NCBI GenBank assembly: GCA_964036275.1
Contig: OZ038438.1
Span: 6,268,978-6,332,977 of the forward strand
Direction of reading: 5' to 3'
Source of the DNA: Litoditis marina
Lineage: Eukaryota > Nematoda > Chromadorea > Rhabditida > Rhabditidae
DNA length: 64,000 bases
Position 1 is the first letter of the stretch; each line of letters starts with the position of its first letter. A model generated the notes under the pieces. That model was not told the DNA's origin. It worked only from the letters and a program-made list of their open reading frames with translations, and ran no database searches. A program made the position numbers and the translations under genes. This document shows positions 48,243 to 60,700 of the stretch, one piece after another.

Positions 48243-51200
48243 TCACCCTCTTCCTCCGCGTCCACCCCCTCTCATCGGACCACCACCGCTGCTTTTCGAT
48301 TCTTTCTCTTAAAACATTTCAATTGAATGGGGCTCTTTTCAATTGATTGAATTGAACCATCTACTAATTTGGATATAAAAAGGAGCGCTCTGAAGGCTGA
48401 ATTACCATTACAAAAGGGTTTTCTCACAGTCAGCGCATACGTACATCAATGAATGAGAAACTTTGACATAACGACGTAAGATCGATTGATATGAACGCAT
48501 CATTTCGTTTTCCTAACACATTCGTCGGATCCTGTCCGAGATACGTAGATACAGAGCGCTCATTACCTTCAGCGGTATCTCCCTTAGCTTCTCCGCTACC
48601 GTTCTCGTCCTTTCTCAGATGAGCTGGAGTAGTATCTTCGCGAACCTGAGCAAAGTCAAGCTACTTGCAACACTTTACTTATCAAATAACTAATAAATAG
48701 TGACCACTGCAAAAAATTGACATCTGACCCGAAAGATGGTGTAAGTGTGTAAATTTCAGTATCTGCTTAATAATATGGCCTGCACCCGGCAAACGTTTGA
48801 TAATATTCACAAGCTTTGCTGTTCGTTGAACATGTTCGTATATTTTGTTTTCGATGGTGGAAAAATGTGGTGGAAGAGTAAGAAACATCTAGTTAACAAA
48901 CGAAAACACATACATCGATAAAATAGTACTATTAAAACCTACTGGCTGGAGAAGTTTACTCAGTTCTTCAAGGACCCCAGTCACACGTTGATAAGCAACA
49001 TTTGCGGGAGCAATGGTTTCAACCTAAAAAAAAATCAGTAAAACTGCTATTGACACCCGCTTGCATAAACGCATAAAACACCCGTTTGCATAAACGAGAA
49101 TACACATATTACTTATAGGAAAATTATGATTTCATCGAAATCATCGCTTTTGGACAACAAGACAACATTATTCATGAGTAGAAAAAGACCATTAATCCAA
49201 AGACTGTAATACTCGATTGAAAGCAGGCCCATCGAATTGAAATGAATTGAGCTATCGAACAGATGAAATATGATAATAATATCAACCTTAACATGCAGAG
49301 GTCCGCCATAATGAGAGAACTGGGGATCGCCAGTTGAGAGTAGTTCCTGTTCCTGAAATATTAAAAAAATGTTTTTGGGAACAAATATTATCCAATTTTC
49401 TGTTGTATGCAACCTTTTCACGTTGCAACTGCGATATCAAGGATTACTTATCAGGTGGGTGCTTATCCATTTTCCATGCTATACCCCATACCGGAATGTA
49501 TCCACTTTTTAATTTCACACCAAAAGAGTTCTCTCGAACACGAATCAGGATTCAGAAACTAACCTTTCGCTGATCCTTTGTAGATCCTCTTCCAAGAACA
49601 TATATATGACACTTATGCTTCTTGGAAAGACTTTGCAAGGTAGCTCCTTTCGGACCGAGAATTTTGCCAACGAAGTTGAACTGAAATTTACTATATGCTA
49701 AAAAGTTATTATCTGTTTAATTATTCGTTCCATTCTATTGAATGTGCCACTATATTTAAAGAGAGAAAGTATACCTTGGGATGGCGGTAGATGGGAACCA
49801 AAACTTTCTTGGTCACTTTGATTGGCTTCTCAATGTCCACTTCTAACCATTCGGGATCGATGCTGTTCTCCAACTTTTCGGCTTCTACAAAGAATGTGCT
49901 CACAATTCTATTTAACAATGATCATAGCTTCCGAATCTCACATTTTCAGTGCCTCGAATACTCATTTGCACAACATAACGATCGAAGAAACCAACCTGCA
50001 GCTAAGAGACGTCGAGCATTTTTGAACTGTTCCGCCCATCCATCGGCAGCACCATCGAAAGCAGCAATTTCAGAGTGAATTTCACCGATGACCATCTAGA
50101 ATTAAAACAGAATTTTGTACATTTTCAATGTTAGATAAAAAATCTATTAACTGTGAAAATCGCAGTTGAAAACTAAAAGTCCAGTTGACAAACAACAGGT
50201 CCAACTTGGACCGCATTGTGATATTATGGAAGTGGGCCTAGCTACAAATCATTTACGTTCAAATTACGCTTATGTGAACTATTTTGGTTGCATGAAATAC
50301 AAAAACAAGCTATAAAAGAATGGGCATTTGAATGTTTCCAATGATGGTACTCTATAGAAGCATAGCTGTTGATCAGACGTATACAACCCTAGACGACGTC
50401 TGAAATTTGGTAACCCAAAATTCATGAAAATCTCCAAAAATTTAGATAATCACCCGAAAATTCCCCGAAATTGGGTTATTATCTGGATTTTGAACAAAAA
50501 AATATAATTTTGATCACCCAAAAAATATATAGTTACACCATTTTTCGTTCTGTCACCCAGAATTCAGAGAGTCGTCCAATAATTGTAAACGTCTGCTGTT
50601 GATCGTTCAACTTTCGGGCCTAATAATGTGAATTTGGAGAGGGACGACCAAAATAAAGGTAGACTGGTGGGAATATGCATAAGACCGTAATCGTTCTTAC
50701 CTGAATCTCATCATCGAGGGGTGATGTTGTCGGGGGAGCCACGGCATTATATCCAGGAGGAGCATACCCTCCCGGGGGTCCATAACCACCGCGTCCAGGC
50801 TGTTCGCCATAAGCTGATCCATAGCCATAACTAGCATAGGAGTCGTACTGCAATAAGATAACAACAATATTCATCCCCATAATTAACATTATTGAGGCTG
50901 GAAATAGGAAATTTAAAGAAAAAAGAAACGTGTAAACATAGATGAGTAATTCTACAAGCGGACGCGCCCCGCCCTTTTCTAGAAGTTCCCGGGATGTATT
51001 GAGACAAGTGTCGTCCTAGAGGACCCATAAATAAGTTTGATTTGATCACGACGCTTTTTTCCGTTGAACTAAACATGTTTACAATATGCGTGGTGTCAAT
51101 AAAAGATGATGAAATAACTCAGCATACCGCAGAACCACCATATCCTCCTCCTGGAGCTGGAGCAGCACCATATCCACCATAACCGGCCGGGCGAGGAGGT

Positions 51201-51268
51201 CCTCCTCCTGCGTGAGCTCCACGGGGTGGTCCCCCTCTTCCACCACGTCCACCGTAATATCCAGACAT
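48243..51268 (-). CDS. STAR-family KH RNA-binding protein, KHDRBS/Sam68-like
   Basis: A predicted nuclear RNA-binding and splicing regulator. Nine exons join in frame into about 301 residues: 51268-51128, 50847-50701, 50095-49996, 49884-49775, 49680-49564, 49352-49287, 49023-48943, 48645-48567 and 48307-48243. The N-terminus (about 95 residues) is Gly/Tyr/Pro-rich with YYGGRGGRGG and GYGGYG. A QUA1-like helix region follows (FKNARRLLAAEAEKLE). The maxi-KH domain has KVLVPIYRHPKFNFVGKILG, the GxxG loop GPKG, and IYVLGRGSTKDQRKEQELL, then DPQFSHYGGPLHV as in Sam68. A KH-end helix (VAYQRVTGVLEELSKLLQP) leads to an acidic linker and a short RGG tail (MRGGGRGGRG). In Sam68 the RG- and Tyr-rich parts flank the KH domain; here the Tyr/Gly-rich part is N-terminal. 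Confidence 0.92.
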
Positions 51269-52069
51269 CCTGAAAATAGTGTTCGACAGTACAAAAATAA
51301 CGATACAAACAGCTTACAATAGAACACAAAGTTTTGTTGCGAAAAATTTGAAAATAATTCAAGACAAGAATCAAAGAAACCGTGCGGCAATGCGCATTAC
51401 GTGCAACTGCAACTCAGTCGCAGAGTATTGTAACCACCGCGCAATCTACAAATTACTTTGGCCGACAACTCTATTTTGTAAGGTTATGATTATGTTTGGT
51501 AGTACCATCATTTGCAGTTTAGATGAATTAAACATGTTTTCCATCGAAAACGCAAGCAGGTGAAAGGGTAAAGAACAGGAAAAAAATTAAGTATTGTATA
51601 TTCCATCAGTTGAACTTTTCGAAAATGAGCTATTTTCATCGAACACCTGATTAGATCGGAGAAATTCATGTGAATTGTTTGATCATCGTGGAAACCAGAT
51701 CAAAATATTATTTCCAATAGCAGTATAATTGTTGTTTTGTATTATATTCCAAAACAGGTCAAACCTAGAGGTCGAAGGCCTCCGATCTTATTTTCATTTA
51801 TAAATGTAATATGTATATAATCAACCTTCTTATCTTATCCTATTTCCTATCCTATTCTGTGAATTATAGATCATTTTATACGGTATTAGGCATTTGATAC
51901 TATAAAACATCTGATTAATGGCAATATTTGTGAATAACATGACTGGTTCAAATTCATTATTCGTTGGGAAAACGTTACTATCTTCACTGAATTTTAACGT
52001 CTGCAATCACCGCGAAAGGTAGTAGAAGTAGATCAGATATTGAGTCAAAGAAATAATATTGTTTTTCAG
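51269..52069. other. Divergent promoter region, STAR gene and CCDC174
   Basis: About 800 bases between two genes transcribed away from each other. No coding exon seen. It probably holds both promoters, but I see no clear TATA or initiator. Confidence 0.4.
52062..52069 (+). promoter_or_regulatory. Candidate spliced-leader acceptor of CCDC174
   Basis: TTTTTCAG three bases before the CCDC174 start codon, with no upstream exon found. This matches nematode trans-splice acceptors. Confidence 0.5.
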
Positions 52070-52072
52070 GAG

Positions 52073-54591
52073 ATGGACTCAGATCCTTCTTCCCACAGAA
52101 CCTCTATTCCTGATGAGGATCCGATCCAGCAGCCATCTAGTTCTACCCAAGCATACGAGCCTAAAAAGCTCAAAACCGCTGAAGTGGGGTCGATTTTCGA
52201 TCTGAAGAATGAAGTGTTAAAAAGAAGAACTGCCGTCGTCCCGAATAACTTGAGTGAAGAGTATCGTGCTGGTAGAGTGAGTGATTAATATGTTCTTCAT
52301 CGATTAATATACTAGTATTGTTTGCTGTTGATTTAGGACCTGTATTCGAATACAGGTCCTAAATCAACAGCAAACAATACTAGTATATTAATCGATGAAT
52401 TCGCTTTTCGCCGAACGTTCGGACATCCTCTTTTTCGAACATCCTCTTTTTTTAAGGGAGCGTTTGCGGTTAAAAAAGAAGAAGCCAAGACGTCAGAAAA
52501 AACAGAAGCCCGAGCCCGGAAAAGTCGTATCAAGACACTTGGGTTGGAACTCAAGAAGGAAGAGGAAGAGCGACTAGCTGTAGCTTCGCGGAAGTTGGCG
52601 GTGAGTACACAAAATATGGTATTATCTTGATCTCTACTGCAGGTAAGTATTGTCCTAGTAAGTATAGTACTAAGTATACTTATGGTTATAGGGCAGTGCA
52701 TTAAATCGCTAATTCTTTATTAATTATACGCTTCATCGCTAATGCTTTTATTCACCTACTGTACTACGAGTTCTACGAGTGATCGTGATCGCCATTGTTA
52801 ACTTTTCTAGAAGCCGCGAGTTTGATTGGTTGAAAACAAGACTTGACAATTGGGCTGATGCAGAAATCATTTATTAACAATTTCCTTAGATAACAACTGA
52901 AATGAAACATGTTATACAGTAATGTCCATTATAGGAAAAAGCTGCCTTATATGATAAACTTGTCGGTGGAGTCGTTTTGAAGACGAAGGACGATACGCCT
53001 GTGGAATTTATGGTGGATTTCATGAGCAAAAAGAAAGACAGTGATGAATGCTCTGCTTCTGATGCCAACCCAGCGAGAGAGAGAGATGCCGTTCACTACA
53101 ACCCAGATGAAGGTATGGTCTATATCAACATTATTTATTCAAGTTGGGGGGGGGGGGGGTGATATCATCTCATATTCTACAATAGACATTCTTCTGCGAA
53201 TGCTTGCGACTCAGAGATGGAATCATTTCATTCTGAGTGAGGGAGGGGGAATTGTAGGAAACAATCTATCGTATGGTTATTCTATTGGTTTTTCAGAGCA
53301 ACGTGTCTATGGTGTGTCACACATGAAGTTCTCGTCCAACGAAGTTGAACGTCAACGTGAAATGGATGCATTAAAGGCCATGACGAAACAGACGGCCGAA
53401 GAACGACTTAAACATAAGGTGAGAACAGGAATACATATAATAATTTGGTTGTCTATATGGTCCCTCTCTCTCTTGCACGGGATGCAACATGGCAGGAATA
53501 AATAACTTTTTTGGCAAACTTGCAACTGGCAAATTGGGATTGTCAGGTGGATGTATTATTAAACGAGGAATGTTCAATGTTGATCTTTTGAATACCAACC
53601 CAAACCATAAAATACTTAATTGATGAGTTATTAAGGCAACAGCTGATCGTCGGGACGAGCTGAAGAAACAGAAAATTGCCCGGATGAGACAACGTATGGG
53701 GCTTCCCGGTACGTTTTTGCTTTGTCATTAGCTTTTTATAGGGTATTTGTTTTGTTAACTTTTGTTAACACGCGATAGAAACAACTGTTAGATCATAATA
53801 TCAGGTTTTCGTCTAATATATTACAACCATTTCCGTAAGTTTTCTGCTTTATCTCAAAATACGTCGCTCGTTTTCTGGCAAGTTATTAGTCTGAATGCAT
53901 AAGCTTTTCAGAGCTGAAAGAACCAACACCACCACCGGAGCCTGTCTTGACTGAAATTCCTCTTCCCGAACTCGCGACCCCGAGCGACAGTCTGGAAGAA
54001 CAGGTGGGCTTTTTTGAACGTTCGTGGAGGGAAGAGTGTGGGTAAATTCCACAACAAACCGCAAATTTCGTTAACCCTGTCAGTTAACCATTCAACCATT
54101 TTTCTGTTAACCCTTTGGTAACCCTTCTTCCAAAGTATTTTGGGTGAAATTCGCGGTTATCATATGGTTAAGAAAAGTGTGGACCATAAATTCGGTTAAC
54201 GGTTAACTGGCGCGGTTAACTAGAAACGCTGTTAGAATTCGCCAAGAGTATGCCTGTTTTTAGTATTGATTAGGTGTTTGTACAGATTGGTTAATGGCAC
54301 GATTCTCAAACGGACTGTTTGGTGATTAACATCATTGCTGGCAGAAAAAAAATCTGCAATTTATGACTGTTCCTTGTCCTTAGAACTGTTCCTTGTACTG
54401 AATAACTGTTCCTTGTACTTCGTTGTGCATGACGTGGCAATGTGAATACAAGTAGGTTATTTCAGATGGCCAAGCGTCTTCGCTCCGACCGTGAATGGGA
54501 TCGCGGCAAGGACAAGTTCAATCGATGGATCGAGACAGAAAGAGAAGACCGAAATGACGAGTTCAGACCACCCGATTCCTATTATAAATGA
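52073..54591 (+). CDS. CCDC174: CCDC174-like protein
   Basis: A predicted nuclear, spliceosome- or exon-junction-associated coiled-coil protein. Seven exons join in frame into about 312 residues: 52073-52276, 52457-52600, 52935-53112, 53297-53418, 53636-53708, 53912-54003 and 54466-54591. Matches to human CCDC174: RKLAEKAALYDKLVGG against EKLEEKAKLYEKMTKG, EFMVDFMSKK against MYLVDFTQK, YGVSHMKFSSNEVERQREMD against the LGVGYFAFARD region, and the closing EWDRGKDKFNRW and EFRPPDSYY against EWDRGKEFSFGYW and EFAPPSDYF. Charged KKEE/EEER runs suggest coiled coil. It is shorter than the human protein because the DSLGRSRRC segment between the VDF and GVGY-like regions is missing. Intron 1 holds a perfect 104-base palindrome and intron 6 a foldback repeat. 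DPP8/9 follows on the same strand. Confidence 0.85.
52296..52399. repeat. Perfect 104-base palindrome
   Basis: The sequence is its own reverse complement with no spacer, centred on TTCGAA at 52345-52350. The left arm begins TTCATCGATTAATATACTAG. It fills more than half of CCDC174 intron 1. Confidence 0.95.
53147..53159. repeat. Poly-G run
   Basis: About a dozen G in a row in CCDC174 intron 3, with length prone to sequencing error. Confidence 0.8.
54050..54240. repeat. GTTAACC foldback element in CCDC174 intron 6
   Basis: CGTTAACCCTGTCAGTTAACC on one side faces CGGTTAACGGTTAACTGG on the other, with GGTAACCC and GGTTATC inside. It is related in style to 1536-1782. Confidence 0.55.
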
Positions 54592-54596
54592 TGGAT

Positions 54597-54606
54597 AATA
54601 AATAAA
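54597..54606 (+). terminator. Polyadenylation signals of CCDC174
   Basis: Two overlapping AATAAA hexamers six bases after the CCDC174 stop codon, followed by a T-rich stretch. The next gene's acceptor is about 130 bases further on. Confidence 0.7.
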
Positions 54607-54731
54607 ATATTTATAGCCTATTTGAAATTTCAACATTCTCTAGAGGTTTGATTCCTCGCCTTTTCTACCTTCTCGTTTCATCTGTTAGTTTTATATGTAT
54701 GCATATTCTTGCGATATACTTTATGAATTGA

Positions 54732-54739
54732 TTCCATAG
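54732..54739 (+). promoter_or_regulatory. Candidate trans-splice acceptor of the DPP8/9 gene
   Basis: TTCCATAG directly abuts the ATG at 54740. It lies about 148 bases after the CCDC174 stop, with a T-rich stretch between, as in nematode operon intercistronic regions. Confidence 0.45.
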
Positions 54740-57700
54740 ATGCCACCACGTGAATCAGCCGCAACACCGTCTCATTCATGGGCTCATCTGGTAATGCATA
54801 GCAAGGCTCTTCGAACAGAGGTCGGTATCTCTCCTTAGTATTTCCACCTCCCCTCTCTCTCTCTCTCAACACACACACACACACACACCACACACAAAAT
54901 TAAGTGTGGGTTTCCGCTTGGATTTTCTCATTGAAGTTGCACTAATGATCACTTTGCAGATGCGGTTTGCTCTTGCTCTGCCGTTTTCGAAGATATCTCT
55001 GGTCGAAACAACCAATGGATGCAAAATGTTAGTAAATAAAAATATAATCATTCCAACGAGGGTTCATCTCCATGCGATGTGGGGCGCGATCTGGCCCTAG
55101 ATGTGAATTCCTCATCTAGCTGCTTTTTTGGTGATTATTCTAAGGTTAGCTAAGGAAATAACCCCTTGAAAATCTAAAATAACCGATTCCCCATTTATCT
55201 AGCGCAAAATAGGGTTTTTGCCTTGAGTGGAGTAGTAACCAGGGTTTGGTTTTGGCCGTTAATGTGAACTTTTTCCGAGATTCGGATTCAGACCTTTCTA
55301 ATGCGGGCGTAAAAAGAATGAATCGGACCTCGGTCGTAGAACTGTTCAAGTCGCAAATCGGTTTTCCATAACTAATATAGTCTTTTTTCTGTCAGATACG
55401 CTCTCGGAACACCAGCTGGGCAGAAAAACCAGACACTTTTGGTGGGCGATATCCCCCGAGACGTCGATTCGCCCATCTTATTGAGGCCCCTCTTCGATCC
55501 AAACCAGTTCAAGTATGTTGAACTGGACTTAGTATCTACGTCAGTCATACCCTAGTAAAATTGTACGAATAGCCAAAAAATATCGAAAAACGGGCTACTG
55601 TTTGTTTAAAACGAGACATATGGTCACTTGTTCAAATCTGAAAACGGACTCATTTTTGCAGCCTCACTGGTGTATGACGTCAGGTTCGATTTTTCTATCG
55701 TGTCGATTTACTCAATCGCCGTTTTAGTTTCACTGCGGAAACTCATTAACGACATTTATCAAAACTGTTGTCGTCGAACAACATTATTCGTGTTACAATA
55801 ATCACAATGAAGTGGTGGAGTTATTCCTGTTTTCTTGAGCCATACCGATTTTTGAGTTTCTCGGGAATAAATGCACCCATGTATCTGGTTATAATTGTGT
55901 TTCCTCGTTGCAGAACGTCAATTCCTAGTCACGAGTTCTCGCTGATGTGTGAACGTCAACGCTCATCCGTTGTGAGCGGAATCACAGACTATGTGCTCCA
56001 TCTCTCAAATCGATCTGTTCTAGTCAGTACCGGCGAACAGGTCTTGAAGTGAGTATATATTACTTTTATGATATCTAATGGCTGGTGGGACCGATACGGG
56101 GTCTTTTTTCAAAGGTATTCCAATGGTGATAATTTCTCATTTCCCAGATAAGGGGACGTAAATAGGAGTCAGACATCGTTTCGTTTAAGGTTCTCCGAAG
56201 GAAATGTTCGGTTGTCATCAACTGAGGCCTCTTTCATTGCCGGATCGTCCTTCATTTTCGATGCCCAGATCTGCCACGCAGACCCCTCCATCATTTCCTA
56301 TGTAATTGATAAGCAAGTGAGTGGATTTCCATTACTGATTGACGATAATATGCCTATGAACGTCAAGGTTTGCATACTCGTCGAGAATATACGGTTCTCG
56401 ATTATAATACATATATTTTTGTTTTCCCAAGTCGCAAAGGTATATCATTCATCCCTTGCACCGACAGTGATACACTACGTATTGCGTTGAGATGAGTTGT
56501 CTGTTCAGATCCACGTGGAGGCTGAGAATAGTCCTTTGTTCGCGACCTCGAGCGAGGGGGAAGATATATCGAATGGAGTGCCTTCCTTCATAACCCAAGA
56601 AGAATTCGATCGATTCGACGCCGTTTGGTGGAGTCCTACTCAAACAAGGTTTGTCCGTCTTAGAAAGATTTGCGTTCGTTCGCTAATGTTCGGAAACCGA
56701 ACAGTTGCGCGAAAGTTAGGCGGATAGGGAAAATGCATTTGTATTGCCTAAGAGTTGCTATTATGAGCCGGGCTGTACTGCAGCCAGGCCTCTTCTGAGT
56801 GGTCTTTTGCGTTTCTGTGACTGACAGTCGCCTGGTCGATGGGCATTTCCAGCTTGGAAATGTTCCAGTAACCGGATGAAAGCCGGTGAAGAAGTATGAC
56901 CTGAGATTGAAATGGCTATGGTCGACGTTTCAATTCAGATCAGAAAATCTAGAAGTGAAATCAGCCATTTTGAAAAGTTATAGTTTTGGGCATTTAGAGA
57001 AATTTGGATTTGGGATTCGAGAAATATATAGAAAGAACTACACACTTGAAACGCCACTTCTACCGAATAAATTGAAATTCTTACCTTCACTGGTCAAATT
57101 CCAATGGAATCTGTCTCAAACCAAACTAACCGAACTGATACGCTCAAAGTTCGAACTGATTACATTTTCAGAAGCTCTTCCAAAAACAAATGAGTACTAG
57201 CGAAATGAATCCCACCTAGGTCTAGGATAGTCCATGTAATTATGACAATTCATTACCAGGTTGTTGTACGAACGGGTGGACGAGTCACGTGTGCGCTCGC
57301 TGTACTTTGCTTGTCCTGGAAAAGAGTTGCCGATGCCTATGAAATATCCTCTGGCTGGAACTGAAAATGCAGTATCCGATCTACGACTGCTAGTCTTGGA
57401 AAATGGAAGGGTTTGTGCTTCAACATTTTATTACCATATGCACCCCTTTATTATTGATATTCAGTGTTGTTACCGTTCATCATCTCTATATCCTATTGCG
57501 AAATAAGTTAAAATACTCTACTGCCATTCTTGTAGGTTCGAAGCTGTGGAATGAAGTTCACGTTGCGACAACAGTTTCCATGGATTGAATATGTGGCAAG
57601 AGCGGGTTTTTTGAACGATGGTAAAACGTGGGTTAGACATTGAGCATTTGTTTGTAGAATAGGATATTCGAGTTTTCGTTTTTCTCTACGATTAGACCCG

Positions 57701-60700
57701 GTGTTTGAATTGATAACCCGGTGTTTGAATTGATAGTGCATAGTTTGTGGATCTATATTAAAATGTCCTAGGATTCAGGTGTGTATTTTTGTGTATAATT
57801 ATTCGGCCTTCAGTGTTTGGGCGCATGTGATGGATCGCTCGCAGTCCCGTGCGGCTCTCATCGTTTTCCCCGAATCAGAATTCGAAGGCTTCGATGCGAG
57901 AAACGTGCCGCTGCCTGTCACAATCATCGTTCACGACGAACAATCGCCATCTTGGATCAATGTGAGTCTCAAAGAACTTACCTATTTTCAGTTTTTTTAT
58001 AGTTTAAAGAATATAACCTGCAATTTTACGTTCTCAAACTCATATTGCTGTGAATGTTTTGTTTCAGTCGCACAATACGATTATTCCTCTCGACTCACCT
58101 GATTCCTTGGCTATTGAGTTCATATTTGCCAGCGAACGATTGTCCAACTGTCATTTATACGTTACCGGTATACTACTAAACAAAAAGTGAGTGATTTTCT
58201 CTTCATTTAGCTTCAGCCAGCCGACATGTAGCTGGACACTTATATTCAGCCTCCTGCCAATAAATCTGTTCCCCTCGAGTTTCTCTCAGCCGATTGACGA
58301 TTTCCTTGTTCGCTCATGTGCATGACAACTGGGGCGGATTGTTTGCGCTGCCTGAAAACGCTGCATCTCTCCAATGATTTGTTGAAACATGAGGATGAAA
58401 TACCCACAGGCTCTGTCACCCTCGACCATGTTTTTGCAGTAGATTAGGATATATGTAGATGCGCACCCTCTATGGTTGGTTCACCACTATATTATGTAAA
58501 TGATGTGTTCCAGCTTTGGCTGTGTCTATTGTACTTGTTTTCTAGCCAGGAAGTGGTCCAGAAGCGGGTTCGAGCCATCACTGCGGGTAACTATTCCGTC
58601 TGCAAGTCAACTGCAGCCGTTGTGGACTCGAAGAGAAAAATGGTGTATTATGTGGCAAACTGTTCTACACCCTCCGAATGGAATGTGTGAGTACCTGAGT
58701 ACTCTGTGAAAGTGTCGAGTCATTTTGTTCATTTTTCAATAAAACGTACCATTCGGTGGTCAAGCATAGGAGTTAATGCAAGTCCAAGGAATATCTCTTA
58801 CTTCGTCTGAGATTATGAACAGTTCCCATAGTAAAAACGATTCCCGTGAAATCTGAATTTTTGATAGGCCCGAAATGGTCGATTAATCTCATTTACAGTT
58901 TGCACGGTGAACTTGTTGAGAATCTTAAGTTGCTGATGATTAAATGAGGTAGTGGTTGTTGTAAAGCTATACCGTTTGACTGAATATCCTTCGTTTTAGC
59001 TGTGTTGCCAGCTACTTGCCCAATGAAACGGTTGTCACCAAGCAATTGACTCCACCGGGATTGTCGTTCAGGTTGGTTGAGAAGTAAATTCGGCACGATT
59101 TCAACTCAGTAGTTACAAAAAACGATACCCTCTTTGCATGCAAGTAGTTGTTTGAAAAATTAAACACCTGAAATCGAGGAACCAAACAATCTCAACAACT
59201 TACTTTTGTTCACAACCAATAAGCATAATTAATTATTATTCTAGGTCTGAACGATCTTGCCATAAGCTCAGTTTGCTTCCTGATGTTGGATTTGTATGCT
59301 GGATGACATCAATCGGTATGTATCACTATTTTCATCCTGCCGCTTTTTTGCCAGCAATTCGGAGATCGTGTTATCACGTTGTCCGTTATCGAGTTCTGAG
59401 AACAAACAATATACTGTCCAACAAACTCTGCAAGATATGTCCATAGTTTTGCAGTGATCTTTTCTTCAAGACTGTTTCGCGACGAACAACAAGTTTATCA
59501 GGCTCAATTACTTACCCAACAATTCACACATTTTTTATACGTGTTTCGATAATCGTTCATTCATTGGAGAGCTAAAATAGGTGAGTGACGTATTGCATAT
59601 TGTTCCAGGCAAGCCACCTCATTGTCAGTTCTATTCACTGGTACATTCCCAATCTGGAGGTCTGCCCGACGCAAGGTTACTCGCTCAAGTATGGCTTTGT
59701 TTAAAATGTCTCTTCCAGGTTATTATGTTTTTAGAAAATATTATGAAGACAAATATACATTATTTGACTTTTCTCAGGTTGCAATTCCGGGATGTACCTT
59801 ACCGATGTCAATTCCAGCAGTCTTGCCGCAGATAATCCAGTTCCAATCCAGGTACGGCGGAGAAAAAAGCTTCTGGAGTTCATTTGTTCTCAATTCATAG
59901 GGTATCTGCAGAGAATATTATCCTATCGGGGTTTTGAAGTATTTTCGGGCCTTATATTTTTGGTTAATTTGTTCAGAGATACTCACAATGTATATTGCAG
60001 AAATAGCGGACTGGAGCATAGTGCAATGATTATTCGTCCTGTGGATTATGTGGAAGGGAAGTCGTACCCGGTGGTCCAGTACGTCTATGGAGGTCCCGGT
60101 ATCCAAGTCGTCCGAAATGATTACACAGCGTCAGTTGATTAGAAAGTCTTTCTTTGGTATGTGTACTATAGGTGTTCATCACGGTGTCGCAACTAGGACT
60201 CACTTTTGACACCGTGAACACCATCATGACCACCATCCTTGAATCGGTAGAGCGAAGCATGTTCCGTGGGTTCGCCGCGTTTGTCAGTATCGTTACTAAA
60301 TTGTTTCAGATGGGTTCCTTTCCAAAAGTTCACTAAGCTGGGCTACGTTGTTGTGATGGTGGATGGCCGAGGTTCAAGCAACCGAGGCAGTGAATTTGAG
60401 GCAGCTATCAAGGGAAATATGGTATACAACTATTTGTACCTTCATTATTATGGTCTTACTGCCTTCTCCTTCTCAGAATAATCTGGACATGCTATAGGGG
60501 TCGCTCTAAGAATTGTAGGCAACAACGGAATATACCTGCCCGGTATACTCCGTTTGTAGTTTTATCCTGATGCATTTTGGTCGCTATTCGCTATCTCCTG
60601 TTATTGTTATCAAACTACAACTCTGATATTGCCACCTAAGCCTTTCGTTGGATAATATTTGTGAATTTCAGGGAGTTTGTGAAGTAGAGGACCAGGTGGA

